Positions 41,705-51,320 of a stretch of 60,875 nucleotides of DNA are shown one piece after another. The position numbers were made by a program, and so were the translations under genes. The notes below the pieces were generated by a model. The model made no database searches. It had not been told where the DNA came from and was given only the letters and a program-made list of their open reading frames with translations. The stretch is from CAYGSN01 sp964352675 (GTDB lineage Bacteria; Pseudomonadota; Alphaproteobacteria; Micavibrionales; Micavibrionaceae), in NCBI GenBank assembly GCA_964352675.1, contig CAYGSN010000014.1:1-60875 (forward strand). Reading direction: 5' to 3'. Position 1 is the first letter of the stretch. Each line of letters starts with the position of its first letter.

Positions 41705-44398
41705 TTAACTGATCACAGCAGCCAACGTGCCGCCTTGCAGACGTGTGGTGACGATTGCGCCTCCGCGCGTTGTCAGGCTGATTAGATTTTGAGCCGGGTT
41801 CGGATCAAGCTCGCTGTAGGTTTTCAGCCCCGCCGCTCCGGAATAACGCAGAATGTTGTTCGGAATGGCATCAATAAGCTTAAAGCATGACACCGCCAGA
41901 GAATAAGCGATAATCGCGTAAATTACAGTATAAAGAAATTTGTCCACCGGGCTGCGGATGAATTCCAGGTCCAGGGTAAATTCTGCCGAAGGCGGTGCCT
42001 CCATGTCGTACCCGGTCACGTTCAGGACCACGATATCAAAAATTTCGTTCAGCACATTAATAGAGGCTGCAAAAATCGCGATACTGGCGATCAGGCCGAA
42101 CACGATCAAAATGGGCCGTAGGAAAATCTCCAGCAAGAGAAAGAGGGCATTGGCTCCTGCCTTTCCGGGGATGCCTTCCCCATCGACCCGCAGAAATGAC
42201 ATGGCCCAGAGTGGCATCGCGACCATGGCCTCGAATATGCTTTTTACCCATGTGGTGATCGCAAACAGGAAATAAACAAACGGCATAGCGGGAATGATGT
42301 AATAGAGCACAAATCCGACCGTAATGGTAATCCGCCCGATTGCATCCAGAAAGCCGCCCAATATTCCAGCCAGAGATGTGACAGTGTTAGAGGCGAGTTT
42401 CGAAACTAAACTTCCAAATATTCCGGCCCCGATATTGCGGATTGAGGCATCCATAATGCTTTTTCCTAGAACGCTGAGTTTTGCTAAAGGGTGAATGTCA
42501 CGGTTCTCCTGCAGTGAGAACAGGCCGGAAGATCCCAAAAGCAAATTGATTCCATCGATAAAAATATTGCCTGAAGGTGCGGTGAAGTTGGAATTGACAT
42601 TGCCCTTTTCCACCCAAAATTTATAGGAACTCACCATGGGGATGGCTATTGCCAGATCGGTATAGTTTTCAAAATCCATCAGCTTTCCGTCTGCGCTGGC
42701 AGGATTAAAAATGTTCTCTGGGTTAATGTCCTCGGCAGTGCCGCTCTGGAACTCCGATATGCGCTCCAGCACAATCGGGTATCGGCGGGGTTTTGGAATG
42801 TTCAAGACTGCGTTTGCAACGTCCCCGTTCATCTGTGCCACGCGGTTATACCAGATTGCCGCCCCACCCCAGCCCTGCCTGCGCAAAGATTCCGGAACGT
42901 TCCAATCGCCGTTTGCCTGCGCCTGATCAACGATATCGGGGATATTGTCGCGCAATATTTGCTGGAAAGCCTCAATTCGGTCCAGCGCAAAATCATTATC
43001 CGTGCGCTCCAGGCAACTGGGGTCCTGTTGATCGCCATTGACGGTCAGGCGCACCATGCAATTGGCGTAATCGGTCATGGTGCGGTCGATCCACATTTCC
43101 TGGAGCAGGATATAATAGAGCTGTTGAATGCCGTAGGCTCCCGTGACCTGCGAGGCGGGTTCAATCAAATTGGTGATGTTCATTTTCACTTCGCCGCAAA
43201 ACGGCGAAACCGCTCCTTTGTATTCACCATACAGCTCTGGATCATAGGCGCCGAAGCGCACCGTTATATCGCCCATATTGGAGCGCTCCAGCGCATCATC
43301 AAATGCGGCGGATTCCAATGTCATCGGGCCGGATGTGGCCAGCGTACCGTCAAAGGCCTGCTCCGGCAGGATATAGGCCTGAATTCCGCTGTCGCCATGC
43401 AAATTATACATCTCCTCGGCAAGCTTGCACGTTTTTGCCAGGAACATGAATTGCACCAACTCGGCAATTTGCGGAGGTTTGGATTTTGCAATCAAATCTT
43501 CGGAATAGCCCAGATAGGTCGTGGTCAGCGTCTCATTGAACATACCCCAGGCATTGGTGGCGAAGTTCGATCCGGATTTCACCGTCCACAGCGTTATAAT
43601 CTGCGCCACATTCAGCCCGCCTTTATTCACCTCGTCTTCTCCCGTTGTGGCGTTTGTACTGCTGAGTGGAATGAGCAAGGCAAAGAAAAGAACAAGCCGG
43701 ACCGGTACCCATGTCTTGTTGATTTTATCGCCGAAAGGTATGCCCTTGGTTGCTGTGTCGGCCACAATAAAAGTGACGTAGTAAATAATGATAAAGACCG
43801 AAACCAGAAAGATGCCAAGAGAATAAAAATGCATCATCTTGTGCATGGCAACGTGGAATGGCGTTGGGAAGGGACCGAGATCCAGCATTGGCTGTTCGTA
43901 CCGGTTAAGGCATAAAACCGCCGGGTCGGAGACGCAGGAATTGAAAATGCCGGAAACACCGAATATGCGATCCAAGATCATGAAAACGATGTCATGCGCC
44001 GGTCCGGGGTTGTAAACGGAACTGACCATGAAGATATTGTCCATGTTCTGTGCCATGGCCGGGCTGCCAAAAATCAGGGCAAAAATAAAAAAACCGAACT
44101 GTGCAAACAACAGGACGACACCAACCAGCAAAACCGTGAAAACCAGAATCTGGTCAATATTCTTGCGGGAAAAAACCAGGTTGTTCGCGGCCTGGGCAAT
44201 AACGTGGCGAATGCCGAACCGGCCAAAATTTTCAGCCTGCAAATAAGGGTGATTGGTGGGCAAAAGGCGTAAGCCTGCGTAAACCTGCGCCATGGTAAAG
44301 GCGATATTGGCAAAGCCGGAGGTCCACAATTCGCGCAGCCGCGGAATAAATCCGGGCAAAAATCCATAGGCCAATACGCGTTTTGTTGTTACATCCAT
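41705..44398 (-). CDS. DotA/TraY family membrane protein, copy 3 of the operon
   Basis: An 897-residue polytopic membrane protein. DotA is an inner-membrane or secreted component of type IVB (Dot/Icm) secretion; TraY is its conjugative relative. The N-terminal RLLPTNHPYLQAENFGRFG and RHVIAQAANNLV precede the first helix (about 84-112). A large periplasmic domain with conserved Cys (FNSCVSD, KTCKLAEE, FCGEVKM) follows, and GWGGAAIWYNRVAQMNGD lies at about 505-522. The C-terminal third has about five helices, including SLLFLL-like segments and PLWAMSFLRVDGEGIPGKAG, and ends with SCFKLIDAIPNNILRYSG. It starts 33 bases after the second copy ends. No strong ribosome binding site is visible. Confidence 0.85.
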   Translation of the reverse strand: MDVTTKRVLAYGFLPGFIPRLRELWTSGFANIAFTMAQVYAGLRLLPTNHPYLQAENFGRFGIRHVIAQAANNLVFSRKNIDQILVFTVLLVGVVLLFAQFGFFIFALIFGSPAMAQNMDNIFMVSSVYNPGPAHDIVFMILDRIFGVSGIFNSCVSDPAVLCLNRYEQPMLDLGPFPTPFHVAMHKMMHFYSLGIFLVSVFIIIYYVTFIVADTATKGIPFGDKINKTWVPVRLVLFFALLIPLSSTNATTGEDEVNKGGLNVAQIITLWTVKSGSNFATNAWGMFNETLTTTYLGYSEDLIAKSKPPQIAELVQFMFLAKTCKLAEEMYNLHGDSGIQAYILPEQAFDGTLATSGPMTLESAAFDDALERSNMGDITVRFGAYDPELYGEYKGAVSPFCGEVKMNITNLIEPASQVTGAYGIQQLYYILLQEMWIDRTMTDYANCMVRLTVNGDQQDPSCLERTDNDFALDRIEAFQQILRDNIPDIVDQAQANGDWNVPESLRRQGWGGAAIWYNRVAQMNGDVANAVLNIPKPRRYPIVLERISEFQSGTAEDINPENIFNPASADGKLMDFENYTDLAIAIPMVSSYKFWVEKGNVNSNFTAPSGNIFIDGINLLLGSSGLFSLQENRDIHPLAKLSVLGKSIMDASIRNIGAGIFGSLVSKLASNTVTSLAGILGGFLDAIGRITITVGFVLYYIIPAMPFVYFLFAITTWVKSIFEAMVAMPLWAMSFLRVDGEGIPGKAGANALFLLLEIFLRPILIVFGLIASIAIFAASINVLNEIFDIVVLNVTGYDMEAPPSAEFTLDLEFIRSPVDKFLYTVIYAIIAYSLAVSCFKLIDAIPNNILRYSGAAGLKTYSELDPNPAQNLISLTTRGGAIVTTRLQGGTLAAVIS

Positions 44399-44431
44399 AA
44401 TGTTTTATTACATAATTTTGTCATCTGCTGC

Positions 44432-47281
44432 CTATCCGCCGCCGCGCTTGCTGCCCATTGTGGCGACGCCCTGTAGTGCACCTTTGACGCCTGTACCGAT
44501 TTGTCTGTCAACAATTTGCTGTGTTCCGATACCCACCTTGGCAACCAATCCCTGCGCCGGGTCTTCGCGGGCATCATTAAAAGTTTGAATATTTTCGCCC
44601 ATAAAGCGCAGGATGTTGTTCGGAATGGTGTCGATCATCTTAAAACATGACACGCCGACCAGATACACGACAATCGTATAGACAATCGTAAAGAAGAACT
44701 CGTCCACAGCGCCGCGCATTTTTTGCAAGGTTGATGGCTCAGCGCCGTCCCGCGTCAGTTCGGCGCGGATGTCGAAGCCTGTGAGGTTGTTGGTGACCAC
44801 ATCCCAGATTTCATCCAGCGTATCAACCACAGCGGCAAAGACCAGTACGCTTCCCAGAAGACCAAAAACGATCAAAATAGGCCGCAGGAAAATCTCGAAG
44901 ATCAGCAAATATCCGTTTTTTGCCGCACTGCCCAGGCCTTCGCCGTCAATTCTAATATGTGCCAGCGCCCATAAAGATACCCCGGCCATGGCCTCAAAAA
45001 TCCCCTTGATCCAACCACTTACGGCAAAGAAGAAATAAATAAACGGCAGGAAGGGTATAACGTAGCTGAGCAAAAACCCAACGGTCAGCGCGATAGATGC
45101 AATCATCACTGAAAATCCGATTAAAACACTAGCCAGAGCTCCGGCTTGTTCCCAGATACGCGATAAAACCGCACCTGCCACGGCACCACCAGTGGCTGCG
45201 CCCATATTGATGACCACACTCTGGATGAGGGAATTCCCGACACCGACAAGTCGGGCAAGGGGATGTACCTGCTCGTTCTTCCTCAGGTTAAACAAACCCT
45301 CGGTTCCAAAAATGGCATGGATAACGTCAATAAAGGCGTTTCCGGTTTCATCACTGTGAGAGGTGGAAACATGATCCTCGATTTCCCAGTATTTGAAAGC
45401 TTCCCACAAAATAGTGGCATAGACACCGTCTTCAGACTTTGCAGGCCAAATTGCTTTTCCATTGCCCAAAACAGGTTCAAAGCGCCTACTAACATCAATG
45501 TTTTCATCCTGTTGGCGTTTTTGTTCACGTACATATTCCATCACATAGGGGTAGCGGGAAATGGCGGGCATCGAGAATATTGCGGTGGTAACCGATCCGT
45601 TTAAGTCTGCAATTCGATTATACCAGATTCCGGCTCCGGCCCAGCCTTTGGCACGCAAATTATCATCCACAATCCAGCGTCCGGATTCCATTTGTTCTTC
45701 CAGTGCGCCTTTTGTGCTGTTTAACATGCCCTGAAGATTGGTGCTGCCAGGGTCTGTCATCGCGGCCTCCAGATCCCTGCTGTAGAATTCCTGCAAAGCG
45801 GATTTATAGTTTGAAGGTGGTTTCTGTGCATTCGGGTCCGGGTCCCATGGTGCGATCGACAATGCGGTCTGGCGCGGGAAATTTTGTCCGGAGAAGTTCC
45901 GGATTGGTTCCCACATCGGCGTGTTGCCTTCTAGCGTCACGTACCAGAGTTCCTGGATCAGATACCAGTAATAGCGCTGCATGACCTCAATGCCTTTATC
46001 GGGAGGATTGCTAGAGCCGGGCATACGTGGGTCCATAAGCCGGAAGGCAAGCTCACCACAGGTTGGATTGACCCCTCCTTTATAAGAGCCGTAATTCACC
46101 ATCTGGGTTTGCCCCAGCCCCAGTGCTTCCTGGCCTTTTTCACCAAAGCGAATGAGAACAATGTTATCGCCATTGGCAAAATTCACCATCGTTTCGTAGT
46201 CAGTGAAATATTCCACTTCCATGCGTGCCGTACTGGAAACCAAATCACTGACAAGATAGGGCTTAATCGTAGAATCGGCGCTGTCAGATACGCCGTTATA
46301 GACATCATGGGCTTGCTGACAGGTTTTGGCGACATACATGAATTGGAGTAACCCACCGACCTCAGGAATATTGGGACGGGATATGAGGGTGCGCGCATCA
46401 TCCAGATAGCGCTCACTCATGGTTTCGTTGAACAACAACCAGCCATTGGTCGCAAAGGCAGATCCAAACTTGGCGGCATATAGCACGACATATTGTGCGC
46501 TGTTCATGCCATAACTGACGGGGACCAGAAGTCCGAAAGCAATTACAATCCGCAGAGGTGCCCAGAATTTGTTGAACCTCTGTCCGAACGGCGTACCGCT
46601 TTGTGCGGTTTCTGCTACAACTACCGCGATAAAATAGAATGTAATCATCGCCGCGATGACCAACAAGCCGATATTGTATATCTGGAACATCTGGTGCAAA
46701 CCGACATGAATGGGATAAGGAAAGCCCAGCCCTGACAAAATCCACGCGCCGGAGGAATCTGCCATGATATCTCCGCTGACGTCCCGGCACTGGCCACCCA
46801 CAGAGACACAGGAATCAAAGACGTCTGGAACTCCAAACACCAGGTCCATGAACATATAGGCCAAGTCCTGTTCTGCCTGTTCTGGCGTGATGGAGAAGAA
46901 TCCCGATATGCCTTGAGGTAGGTTATCAGCCAGAGCCGGTTGGAAAAATAACCCCAACAACAGAAGACCAATTTGTGCAAATACCAGAAACAGTGCCAAC
47001 AGCACCAGAATAAACACCAGAATCTGGTCGATATGTTTGCGGGATAGGACAAGATTATTCGCTGTTTCTGCAATCACATGACGGATACCGAACTGCCCCA
47101 GGTTGCGGTCATTAAGATAAGGGTGACCCGCCGGTAGCAATCTAACAGCATAAAACACGCTGGCGATAAAGAGCGGGATATGAGCAAATCCACTGAAGAA
47201 CAAATCCTTCAGGCGCGGACGCAGTCCCGGCAAGGCCGAGTATTTTAAAATCTGTCCGGTTGTTATTTTTCCGTTTAACAT
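44432..47281 (-). CDS. DotA/TraY family membrane protein, copy 2 of the operon
   Basis: A 949-residue paralogue of both neighbours. It shares RLLPAGHPYLNDRNLGQFG, RHVIAETANNLVLSRKHIDQ, the Cys-bearing FDSCVSVGGQC, KTCQQAHDVY and PTCGELAFRL, GWAGAGIWYNRIADLNGS (about 545-562), RPILIVFGLLGSVLVFAAV near the C-terminus, and SCFKMIDTIPNNILRFMG at the end. It begins 14 bases after the first copy's stop with GAGAG as ribosome binding site. The three copies are clearly homologous but far from identical, so the duplications are old. Function inferred from the family only. Confidence 0.85.
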   Translation of the reverse strand: MLNGKITTGQILKYSALPGLRPRLKDLFFSGFAHIPLFIASVFYAVRLLPAGHPYLNDRNLGQFGIRHVIAETANNLVLSRKHIDQILVFILVLLALFLVFAQIGLLLLGLFFQPALADNLPQGISGFFSITPEQAEQDLAYMFMDLVFGVPDVFDSCVSVGGQCRDVSGDIMADSSGAWILSGLGFPYPIHVGLHQMFQIYNIGLLVIAAMITFYFIAVVVAETAQSGTPFGQRFNKFWAPLRIVIAFGLLVPVSYGMNSAQYVVLYAAKFGSAFATNGWLLFNETMSERYLDDARTLISRPNIPEVGGLLQFMYVAKTCQQAHDVYNGVSDSADSTIKPYLVSDLVSSTARMEVEYFTDYETMVNFANGDNIVLIRFGEKGQEALGLGQTQMVNYGSYKGGVNPTCGELAFRLMDPRMPGSSNPPDKGIEVMQRYYWYLIQELWYVTLEGNTPMWEPIRNFSGQNFPRQTALSIAPWDPDPNAQKPPSNYKSALQEFYSRDLEAAMTDPGSTNLQGMLNSTKGALEEQMESGRWIVDDNLRAKGWAGAGIWYNRIADLNGSVTTAIFSMPAISRYPYVMEYVREQKRQQDENIDVSRRFEPVLGNGKAIWPAKSEDGVYATILWEAFKYWEIEDHVSTSHSDETGNAFIDVIHAIFGTEGLFNLRKNEQVHPLARLVGVGNSLIQSVVINMGAATGGAVAGAVLSRIWEQAGALASVLIGFSVMIASIALTVGFLLSYVIPFLPFIYFFFAVSGWIKGIFEAMAGVSLWALAHIRIDGEGLGSAAKNGYLLIFEIFLRPILIVFGLLGSVLVFAAVVDTLDEIWDVVTNNLTGFDIRAELTRDGAEPSTLQKMRGAVDEFFFTIVYTIVVYLVGVSCFKMIDTIPNNILRFMGENIQTFNDAREDPAQGLVAKVGIGTQQIVDRQIGTGVKGALQGVATMGSKRGGG

Positions 47282-47295
47282 GATTCTCTCTTATA

Positions 47296-50200
47296 TTATT
47301 CCCCGCCGTCCGGAAGGCCGCCTGTTCCTCTTGGTCTGGTCGGGGATCCTCTGAATTGCCGTCCCACAACGCCGCCGATGCCGCGGCCAAGCTGGCTGAC
47401 TTGTCCGCCGACCTGGCTCCCGAGGATCAGACCGGCTGTTCCTGCATATTTGTTGATCTCTTGAATCTGCGCTTCGTTTCCTTTGATATCGGCAAAGGCG
47501 GAAACACTGGAACCCATCCAGCGCAGAAGGTTATCCGGTATCAAGTCGATCAGCTTGAATGAACTGGTGGCCATCAAATAGACGATGATGGTATAAATAA
47601 TCGTATAAAGGAAGTGTTCAATCGCGCCACGTGACGGGCTCTCATTATCATCAAAGGGACCATAATCATTTCCTGTGACATTATCCACCACAAGATCCCA
47701 GATAAAATTGAGAATACGTACTTCAGCTGTGAAAATAAGCAGAGCGGCGACAAGGCCAAACACGATCAAAATAGGCCGCAGAAAAATATCAAAAATCAGG
47801 TAATACCCGAACGATCCGGCATCACCCGGAAGGCCGTTTCCATCAAGGCGCAAATGCGCTAGCGCCCAAAGCGGTACGCCGACCATGGCTTCAAAAATTG
47901 CCTTGATCCACGTTGTCGCCGCGAAGAAAAAGTATAGGAACGGTAAGAACGGTAACAAGTAATACAGTGAAAATCCTGCAGTAAAGCCAATCAGGGCCGT
48001 ACTGGAAAGGAATCCTGCGGCCATGTTAGCCATTGATCCGAATTGGTTTTGCATCACGGCCAAAGCGCCACCCAATGTTGACAACGCAGTTGCCGCACCG
48101 AGATTTCGAACAGTGCTATCCACCAATCCTTTTCCAACGGCAGAGAGTTGCGCCAGCGGGTGAACGCCGGCATTCGGCCCGCGCATATTGAAAAGGCCGG
48201 AGGTTCCAAAAATTAGGTTCATCCCGTCTTCGAAAACATTATTGATGATGGAGTCCTCGTTGCTTTTTTGATTGGCACCGTCAATATTCCAATATAGAAA
48301 AAATTTGTTTAGGACGGTTGCTATCTGCTTGTCTGTGTCTGTGTCCAGGCGGGCATTCACATCATTGCCCAAATTCGGATCAAACATCCGCAGGCCACCT
48401 GAATCCGCATCATTCTGCAGGTTTAGTTTGCGTACATCCTCCATGACTTTCGGGAAGGCGTTGATTTCCGGGATGTTCATGATCGCGGCGATAAACTCAC
48501 CGTTCATCTTTGCAATATTATTGTACCAGATTCCGGCTCCCGCCCAGCCGTAATTGCGGGTTTGTTGCGCAATTCCCGTATCGGCGGCGTAGGTTCTGTA
48601 ACCCTGCCAAATCAGATTAATCGCGGCATTCGCGGCGACCTGGGTTTCATTGATAACTTCCTGCGCAATGCGCCGGTCGGGCGGTATAATACCACAGGCC
48701 GGGGCGATAAACGGATAGCCGTTTACATTTACCACTGCTGGTATAGTACAGGATGGAAGATCACCGAAAAAAAGCGGATTGCAGGCTGTTTCACATGAAA
48801 GATCCGGTTGTGTGGGCAGATAAAATTCGGTGAATCTATGCCCCAGACCCATGGCTTTTGCCGGGGTGCGGATCAGGGGGTTTCCGGTCATAAACCACAT
48901 CGCCTTGACCATGGTGAAATAAAACTCGGTTACAGCTCTTGGTCCGAATGGCAGACCCAAAGAGTTGTTATAAGGGGTGGAGCGAATGCGCAACTCACCA
49001 CAAAGCGGCGCGACATTGCCTTTTTCGGATTCATGTCTATCAGGGTCTAATATTCCGAAACGGATAATGATGTCACCATAGCCGTAAAATTTAAGGGCAT
49101 CTTCATAGCTTGTTCCGGCCTCCAGCGGCATCACGGCCAGGGCGTCTGGCCCAGGCTCGCTGCCCGGTACGGGCGGTCCGACAGTATCATCATCGCCCTG
49201 TAGCCACGGATATGGGGTTTTTACAAGATAGGGCAGAACATAGAACTGGTAATTATCTTCTGCAAAACCTGCAGCAGGTGGCGGCGGCATTTTTTCCAGA
49301 TCAGGTTCAAAGCCTGGGCCAATATTGCCGGCATTATTGTTGATGAAGTTTCCCGTGTCTGTCTTCCAATAGGCATAGCTACAGGCATGGGCCATGGACA
49401 TAAATTGTACCAGCGGTGTGAAGTCGGGTGCATTCGGCAAGGCAATCAGGCTGGATTTTTCTCCGCTGGGATTGTCCGGCTCAGCAAGGCTAAGGGGCGA
49501 GCTGTTAATCGCATTGTTGAACCTGCTCCAGGCATTGGTTGCAAAGCCGGAACCATATTTCGCAGCGTAAAGGAGGATGTATTGCCCGCTGTTCAGGGCC
49601 GAGCCGTTGCTGTTTCGGATAGGCGGGCCGTCGCGCGGAATGCCGATGACGTTATAATTGATCGGCAGGGGGACCAGCAGTCCAACAGCCATAACCAGAC
49701 GAATGGGGACCCAGACATTCTGGAAGCGTTTGCCGAAAGGTGTACCGCTGGTGGCGGTCTCCCCGACAACAATGACTATGAAATACAGGAGAACCAGAAC
49801 CGCAATTAACAGAATGCCTGTGGAATAAAATGCAAATAAATCATGCAGGGCCACGTGAAACGGAAAGGGAATCTGCGCACCAACGCGCGTACATTGCAAA
49901 TTCTGCGCGCAGAAAATGCCAGGTATACCGAATACATGGTCCAGCATGGTAAAGGCAAGGTCTTGAGAATATAAAATACCGTCAACGCTGGGGTTTAAGG
50001 GATCGATGTCCAGGGTTCGTGGTGTGATGAAAATGCCGACCGGACTATTTTCCGCTTTGGCTGAAGAGATGATCAGGCCGTAAATTAGAACCAAGAATTG
50101 TGCGAACAACAGGACAACCCCGCTGAGCAATACAATGAAAATAATGATCTGGTCGATGTTTTTCCAGCTAAGCGTGAGGTGGTTCGCGGCTTCCGCCACT

Positions 50201-50400
50201 ACATGGCGTAGGCCAAACCGGCCACGATTGATTGGATTAAGATAGGGATGGTTCGCCGGGAGAAGCCGTACAAAGCCATAAATTTGTGCCATCAGGAAAG
50301 CAATTGTGCCGAAACCGGAGGCGAGCAAACTCTTCGCGCGAGGAACAACCCCCGGCATAGCCGCGTAATTCAGAATTTTTCCTGCTGTCGTGTTGTTCAC
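47296..50400 (-). CDS. DotA/TraY family membrane protein, copy 1 of the operon
   Basis: At 1034 residues, the largest copy and the first gene of the operon. N-terminus: RLLPANHPYLNPINRGRFG and RHVVAEAANHLTLSWKNIDQ, then helix 1. The periplasmic part is longer than in the other two copies, with an extra Cys-rich stretch (DLSCETACNPLFFGDLPSCT). GWAGAGIWYNNIAKMNGE lies at about 615-632; the C-terminal membrane domain contains PLWALAHLRLDGNGLPGDAG and RPILIVFGLVAALLIFTAE, ending SSFKLIDLIPDNLLRWMG plus a Gly/Arg-rich tail. The start is a GTG at 50400. No other dot/icm or tra gene is present. Confidence 0.85.
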   Translation of the reverse strand: MNNTTAGKILNYAAMPGVVPRAKSLLASGFGTIAFLMAQIYGFVRLLPANHPYLNPINRGRFGLRHVVAEAANHLTLSWKNIDQIIIFIVLLSGVVLLFAQFLVLIYGLIISSAKAENSPVGIFITPRTLDIDPLNPSVDGILYSQDLAFTMLDHVFGIPGIFCAQNLQCTRVGAQIPFPFHVALHDLFAFYSTGILLIAVLVLLYFIVIVVGETATSGTPFGKRFQNVWVPIRLVMAVGLLVPLPINYNVIGIPRDGPPIRNSNGSALNSGQYILLYAAKYGSGFATNAWSRFNNAINSSPLSLAEPDNPSGEKSSLIALPNAPDFTPLVQFMSMAHACSYAYWKTDTGNFINNNAGNIGPGFEPDLEKMPPPPAAGFAEDNYQFYVLPYLVKTPYPWLQGDDDTVGPPVPGSEPGPDALAVMPLEAGTSYEDALKFYGYGDIIIRFGILDPDRHESEKGNVAPLCGELRIRSTPYNNSLGLPFGPRAVTEFYFTMVKAMWFMTGNPLIRTPAKAMGLGHRFTEFYLPTQPDLSCETACNPLFFGDLPSCTIPAVVNVNGYPFIAPACGIIPPDRRIAQEVINETQVAANAAINLIWQGYRTYAADTGIAQQTRNYGWAGAGIWYNNIAKMNGEFIAAIMNIPEINAFPKVMEDVRKLNLQNDADSGGLRMFDPNLGNDVNARLDTDTDKQIATVLNKFFLYWNIDGANQKSNEDSIINNVFEDGMNLIFGTSGLFNMRGPNAGVHPLAQLSAVGKGLVDSTVRNLGAATALSTLGGALAVMQNQFGSMANMAAGFLSSTALIGFTAGFSLYYLLPFLPFLYFFFAATTWIKAIFEAMVGVPLWALAHLRLDGNGLPGDAGSFGYYLIFDIFLRPILIVFGLVAALLIFTAEVRILNFIWDLVVDNVTGNDYGPFDDNESPSRGAIEHFLYTIIYTIIVYLMATSSFKLIDLIPDNLLRWMGSSVSAFADIKGNEAQIQEINKYAGTAGLILGSQVGGQVSQLGRGIGGVVGRQFRGSPTRPRGTGGLPDGGE

Positions 50401-50556
50401 GATTTTTGACTCACTACCTCTATACTACCGTTTTTATAGGGATAATTTTAGTAAAATCTCCCCTTTTACAAATTTTATCACTTCTATATGGCGCAATGCG
50501 AATTTGTCGGATCGTGCAGCGCGAAAAAATCCATAAGGCATTGAAATAATTAAATT

Positions 50557-50628
50557 TTGACATAATGAGAAATTTCGGTTAAGGTCTGGCTCGAAAAAAT
50601 TGAGTAAACTTTGATACGGCGGGTATCA
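50557..50628 (+). promoter_or_regulatory. Candidate promoter and inverted repeat before the phosphoglycosyl transferase
   Basis: A perfect TTGACA (50557-50562) is followed at 17 bases by TAAGGT (50580-50585), a weak -10. Just downstream of the expected transcription start lies TGATAC-N5-GTATCA (50612-50628), an operator-like inverted repeat about 15 bases ahead of the start codon. The remaining 50401-50556 must hold the divergent promoter of the DotA operon; I see no clear one. Confidence 0.35.
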
Positions 50629-50642
50629 CCCTATAGAGAAAA

Positions 50643-51320
50643 ATGAAGAAAATGCCGCTTAAACGCGCTTTTGATATTGCCGGCTCTTTGGCCGGAATTA
50701 CGGTTTCTGCTGTGCCGTGTCTGGTGCTTGCCTTTGCGGGCGCTGCGGTGCACAAAAGTTCTCCTTTCTTTGTTCAGGAGCGTGTAGGGCTTAATGGCAA
50801 GCCGTTTAAAATGCTTAAGATCAAATCGCTCAGAGACGTTTACGATGGGGAAGGGCGGCTTTTGCCGGTCCCCGAAAGAACTTCGAAGCTGGGAAGTTTT
50901 CTGCGGCGCACTAGGTTGGATGAAATTCCCCAGTTTATCAATGTTCTCAAGGGTGATATGAGCCTTGTTGGACCGCGCCCAACCATACCCGCCGATCGGG
51001 TTTTTGGTGAAAAAATCAGCAATGATAAGAAAAGACAGTCGGTGCGTCCCGGTATGACCGGACTGGCGCAAATCAGCGGCTTTAATTCCCTGTCCAATCA
51101 GGAAAGGCTAGTTCTCGACCACCAATATATTGATAGCAGGAGCCTCAAAGGTGACCTGATTATTTGCCTGAAAACGCCGCTTAGAATTCTTACGGGGCTG
51201 CGATCTTCACACTATAATATTGAGAACGGCCACAATGTAAATGGTGTGGATGCACCCACACTTGCGGCAGCGAGGGCTGAAAGCACATCACATCCGTGCC
51301 GGGAAGTCCTGGAAACCTAA
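50643..51320 (+). CDS. Phosphoglycosyl transferase (bacterial sugar transferase, PglC/WcaJ core type)
   Basis: Starts a polysaccharide by moving a sugar-1-phosphate from UDP-sugar to undecaprenyl phosphate. 225 residues, a short monotopic enzyme: one N-terminal re-entrant membrane helix (GSLAGITVSAVPCLVLAFAG), then PFFVQERVGLNGKPFKMLKI, RRTRLDEIPQFINVLKGDMS with the catalytic Asp-Glu pair, LVGPRPTIPADR and RPGMTGLAQISG. It lacks the four-helix N-terminal domain of WcaJ/WbaP. It could initiate the polysaccharide exported by the Wza/Wzc pair at 22-25 kb; no other glycosyltransferase lies nearby. ATG50652 is an alternative start. Confidence 0.93.
   Translation: MKKMPLKRAFDIAGSLAGITVSAVPCLVLAFAGAAVHKSSPFFVQERVGLNGKPFKMLKIKSLRDVYDGEGRLLPVPERTSKLGSFLRRTRLDEIPQFINVLKGDMSLVGPRPTIPADRVFGEKISNDKKRQSVRPGMTGLAQISGFNSLSNQERLVLDHQYIDSRSLKGDLIICLKTPLRILTGLRSSHYNIENGHNVNGVDAPTLAAARAESTSHPCREVLET

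Noticed and set aside
42959..43915. A 318-codon open frame on the plus strand opposite the third DotA-like gene
   Set aside because: It is antisense to a gene with clear family motifs, and its translation has the composition typical of a reverse-strand shadow, with no recognisable domain.
41705..50400. The possibility that the three DotA-like frames are fragments of one broken gene
   Set aside because: Each frame has its own complete N-terminal, central and C-terminal motifs, so they are three full-length genes.
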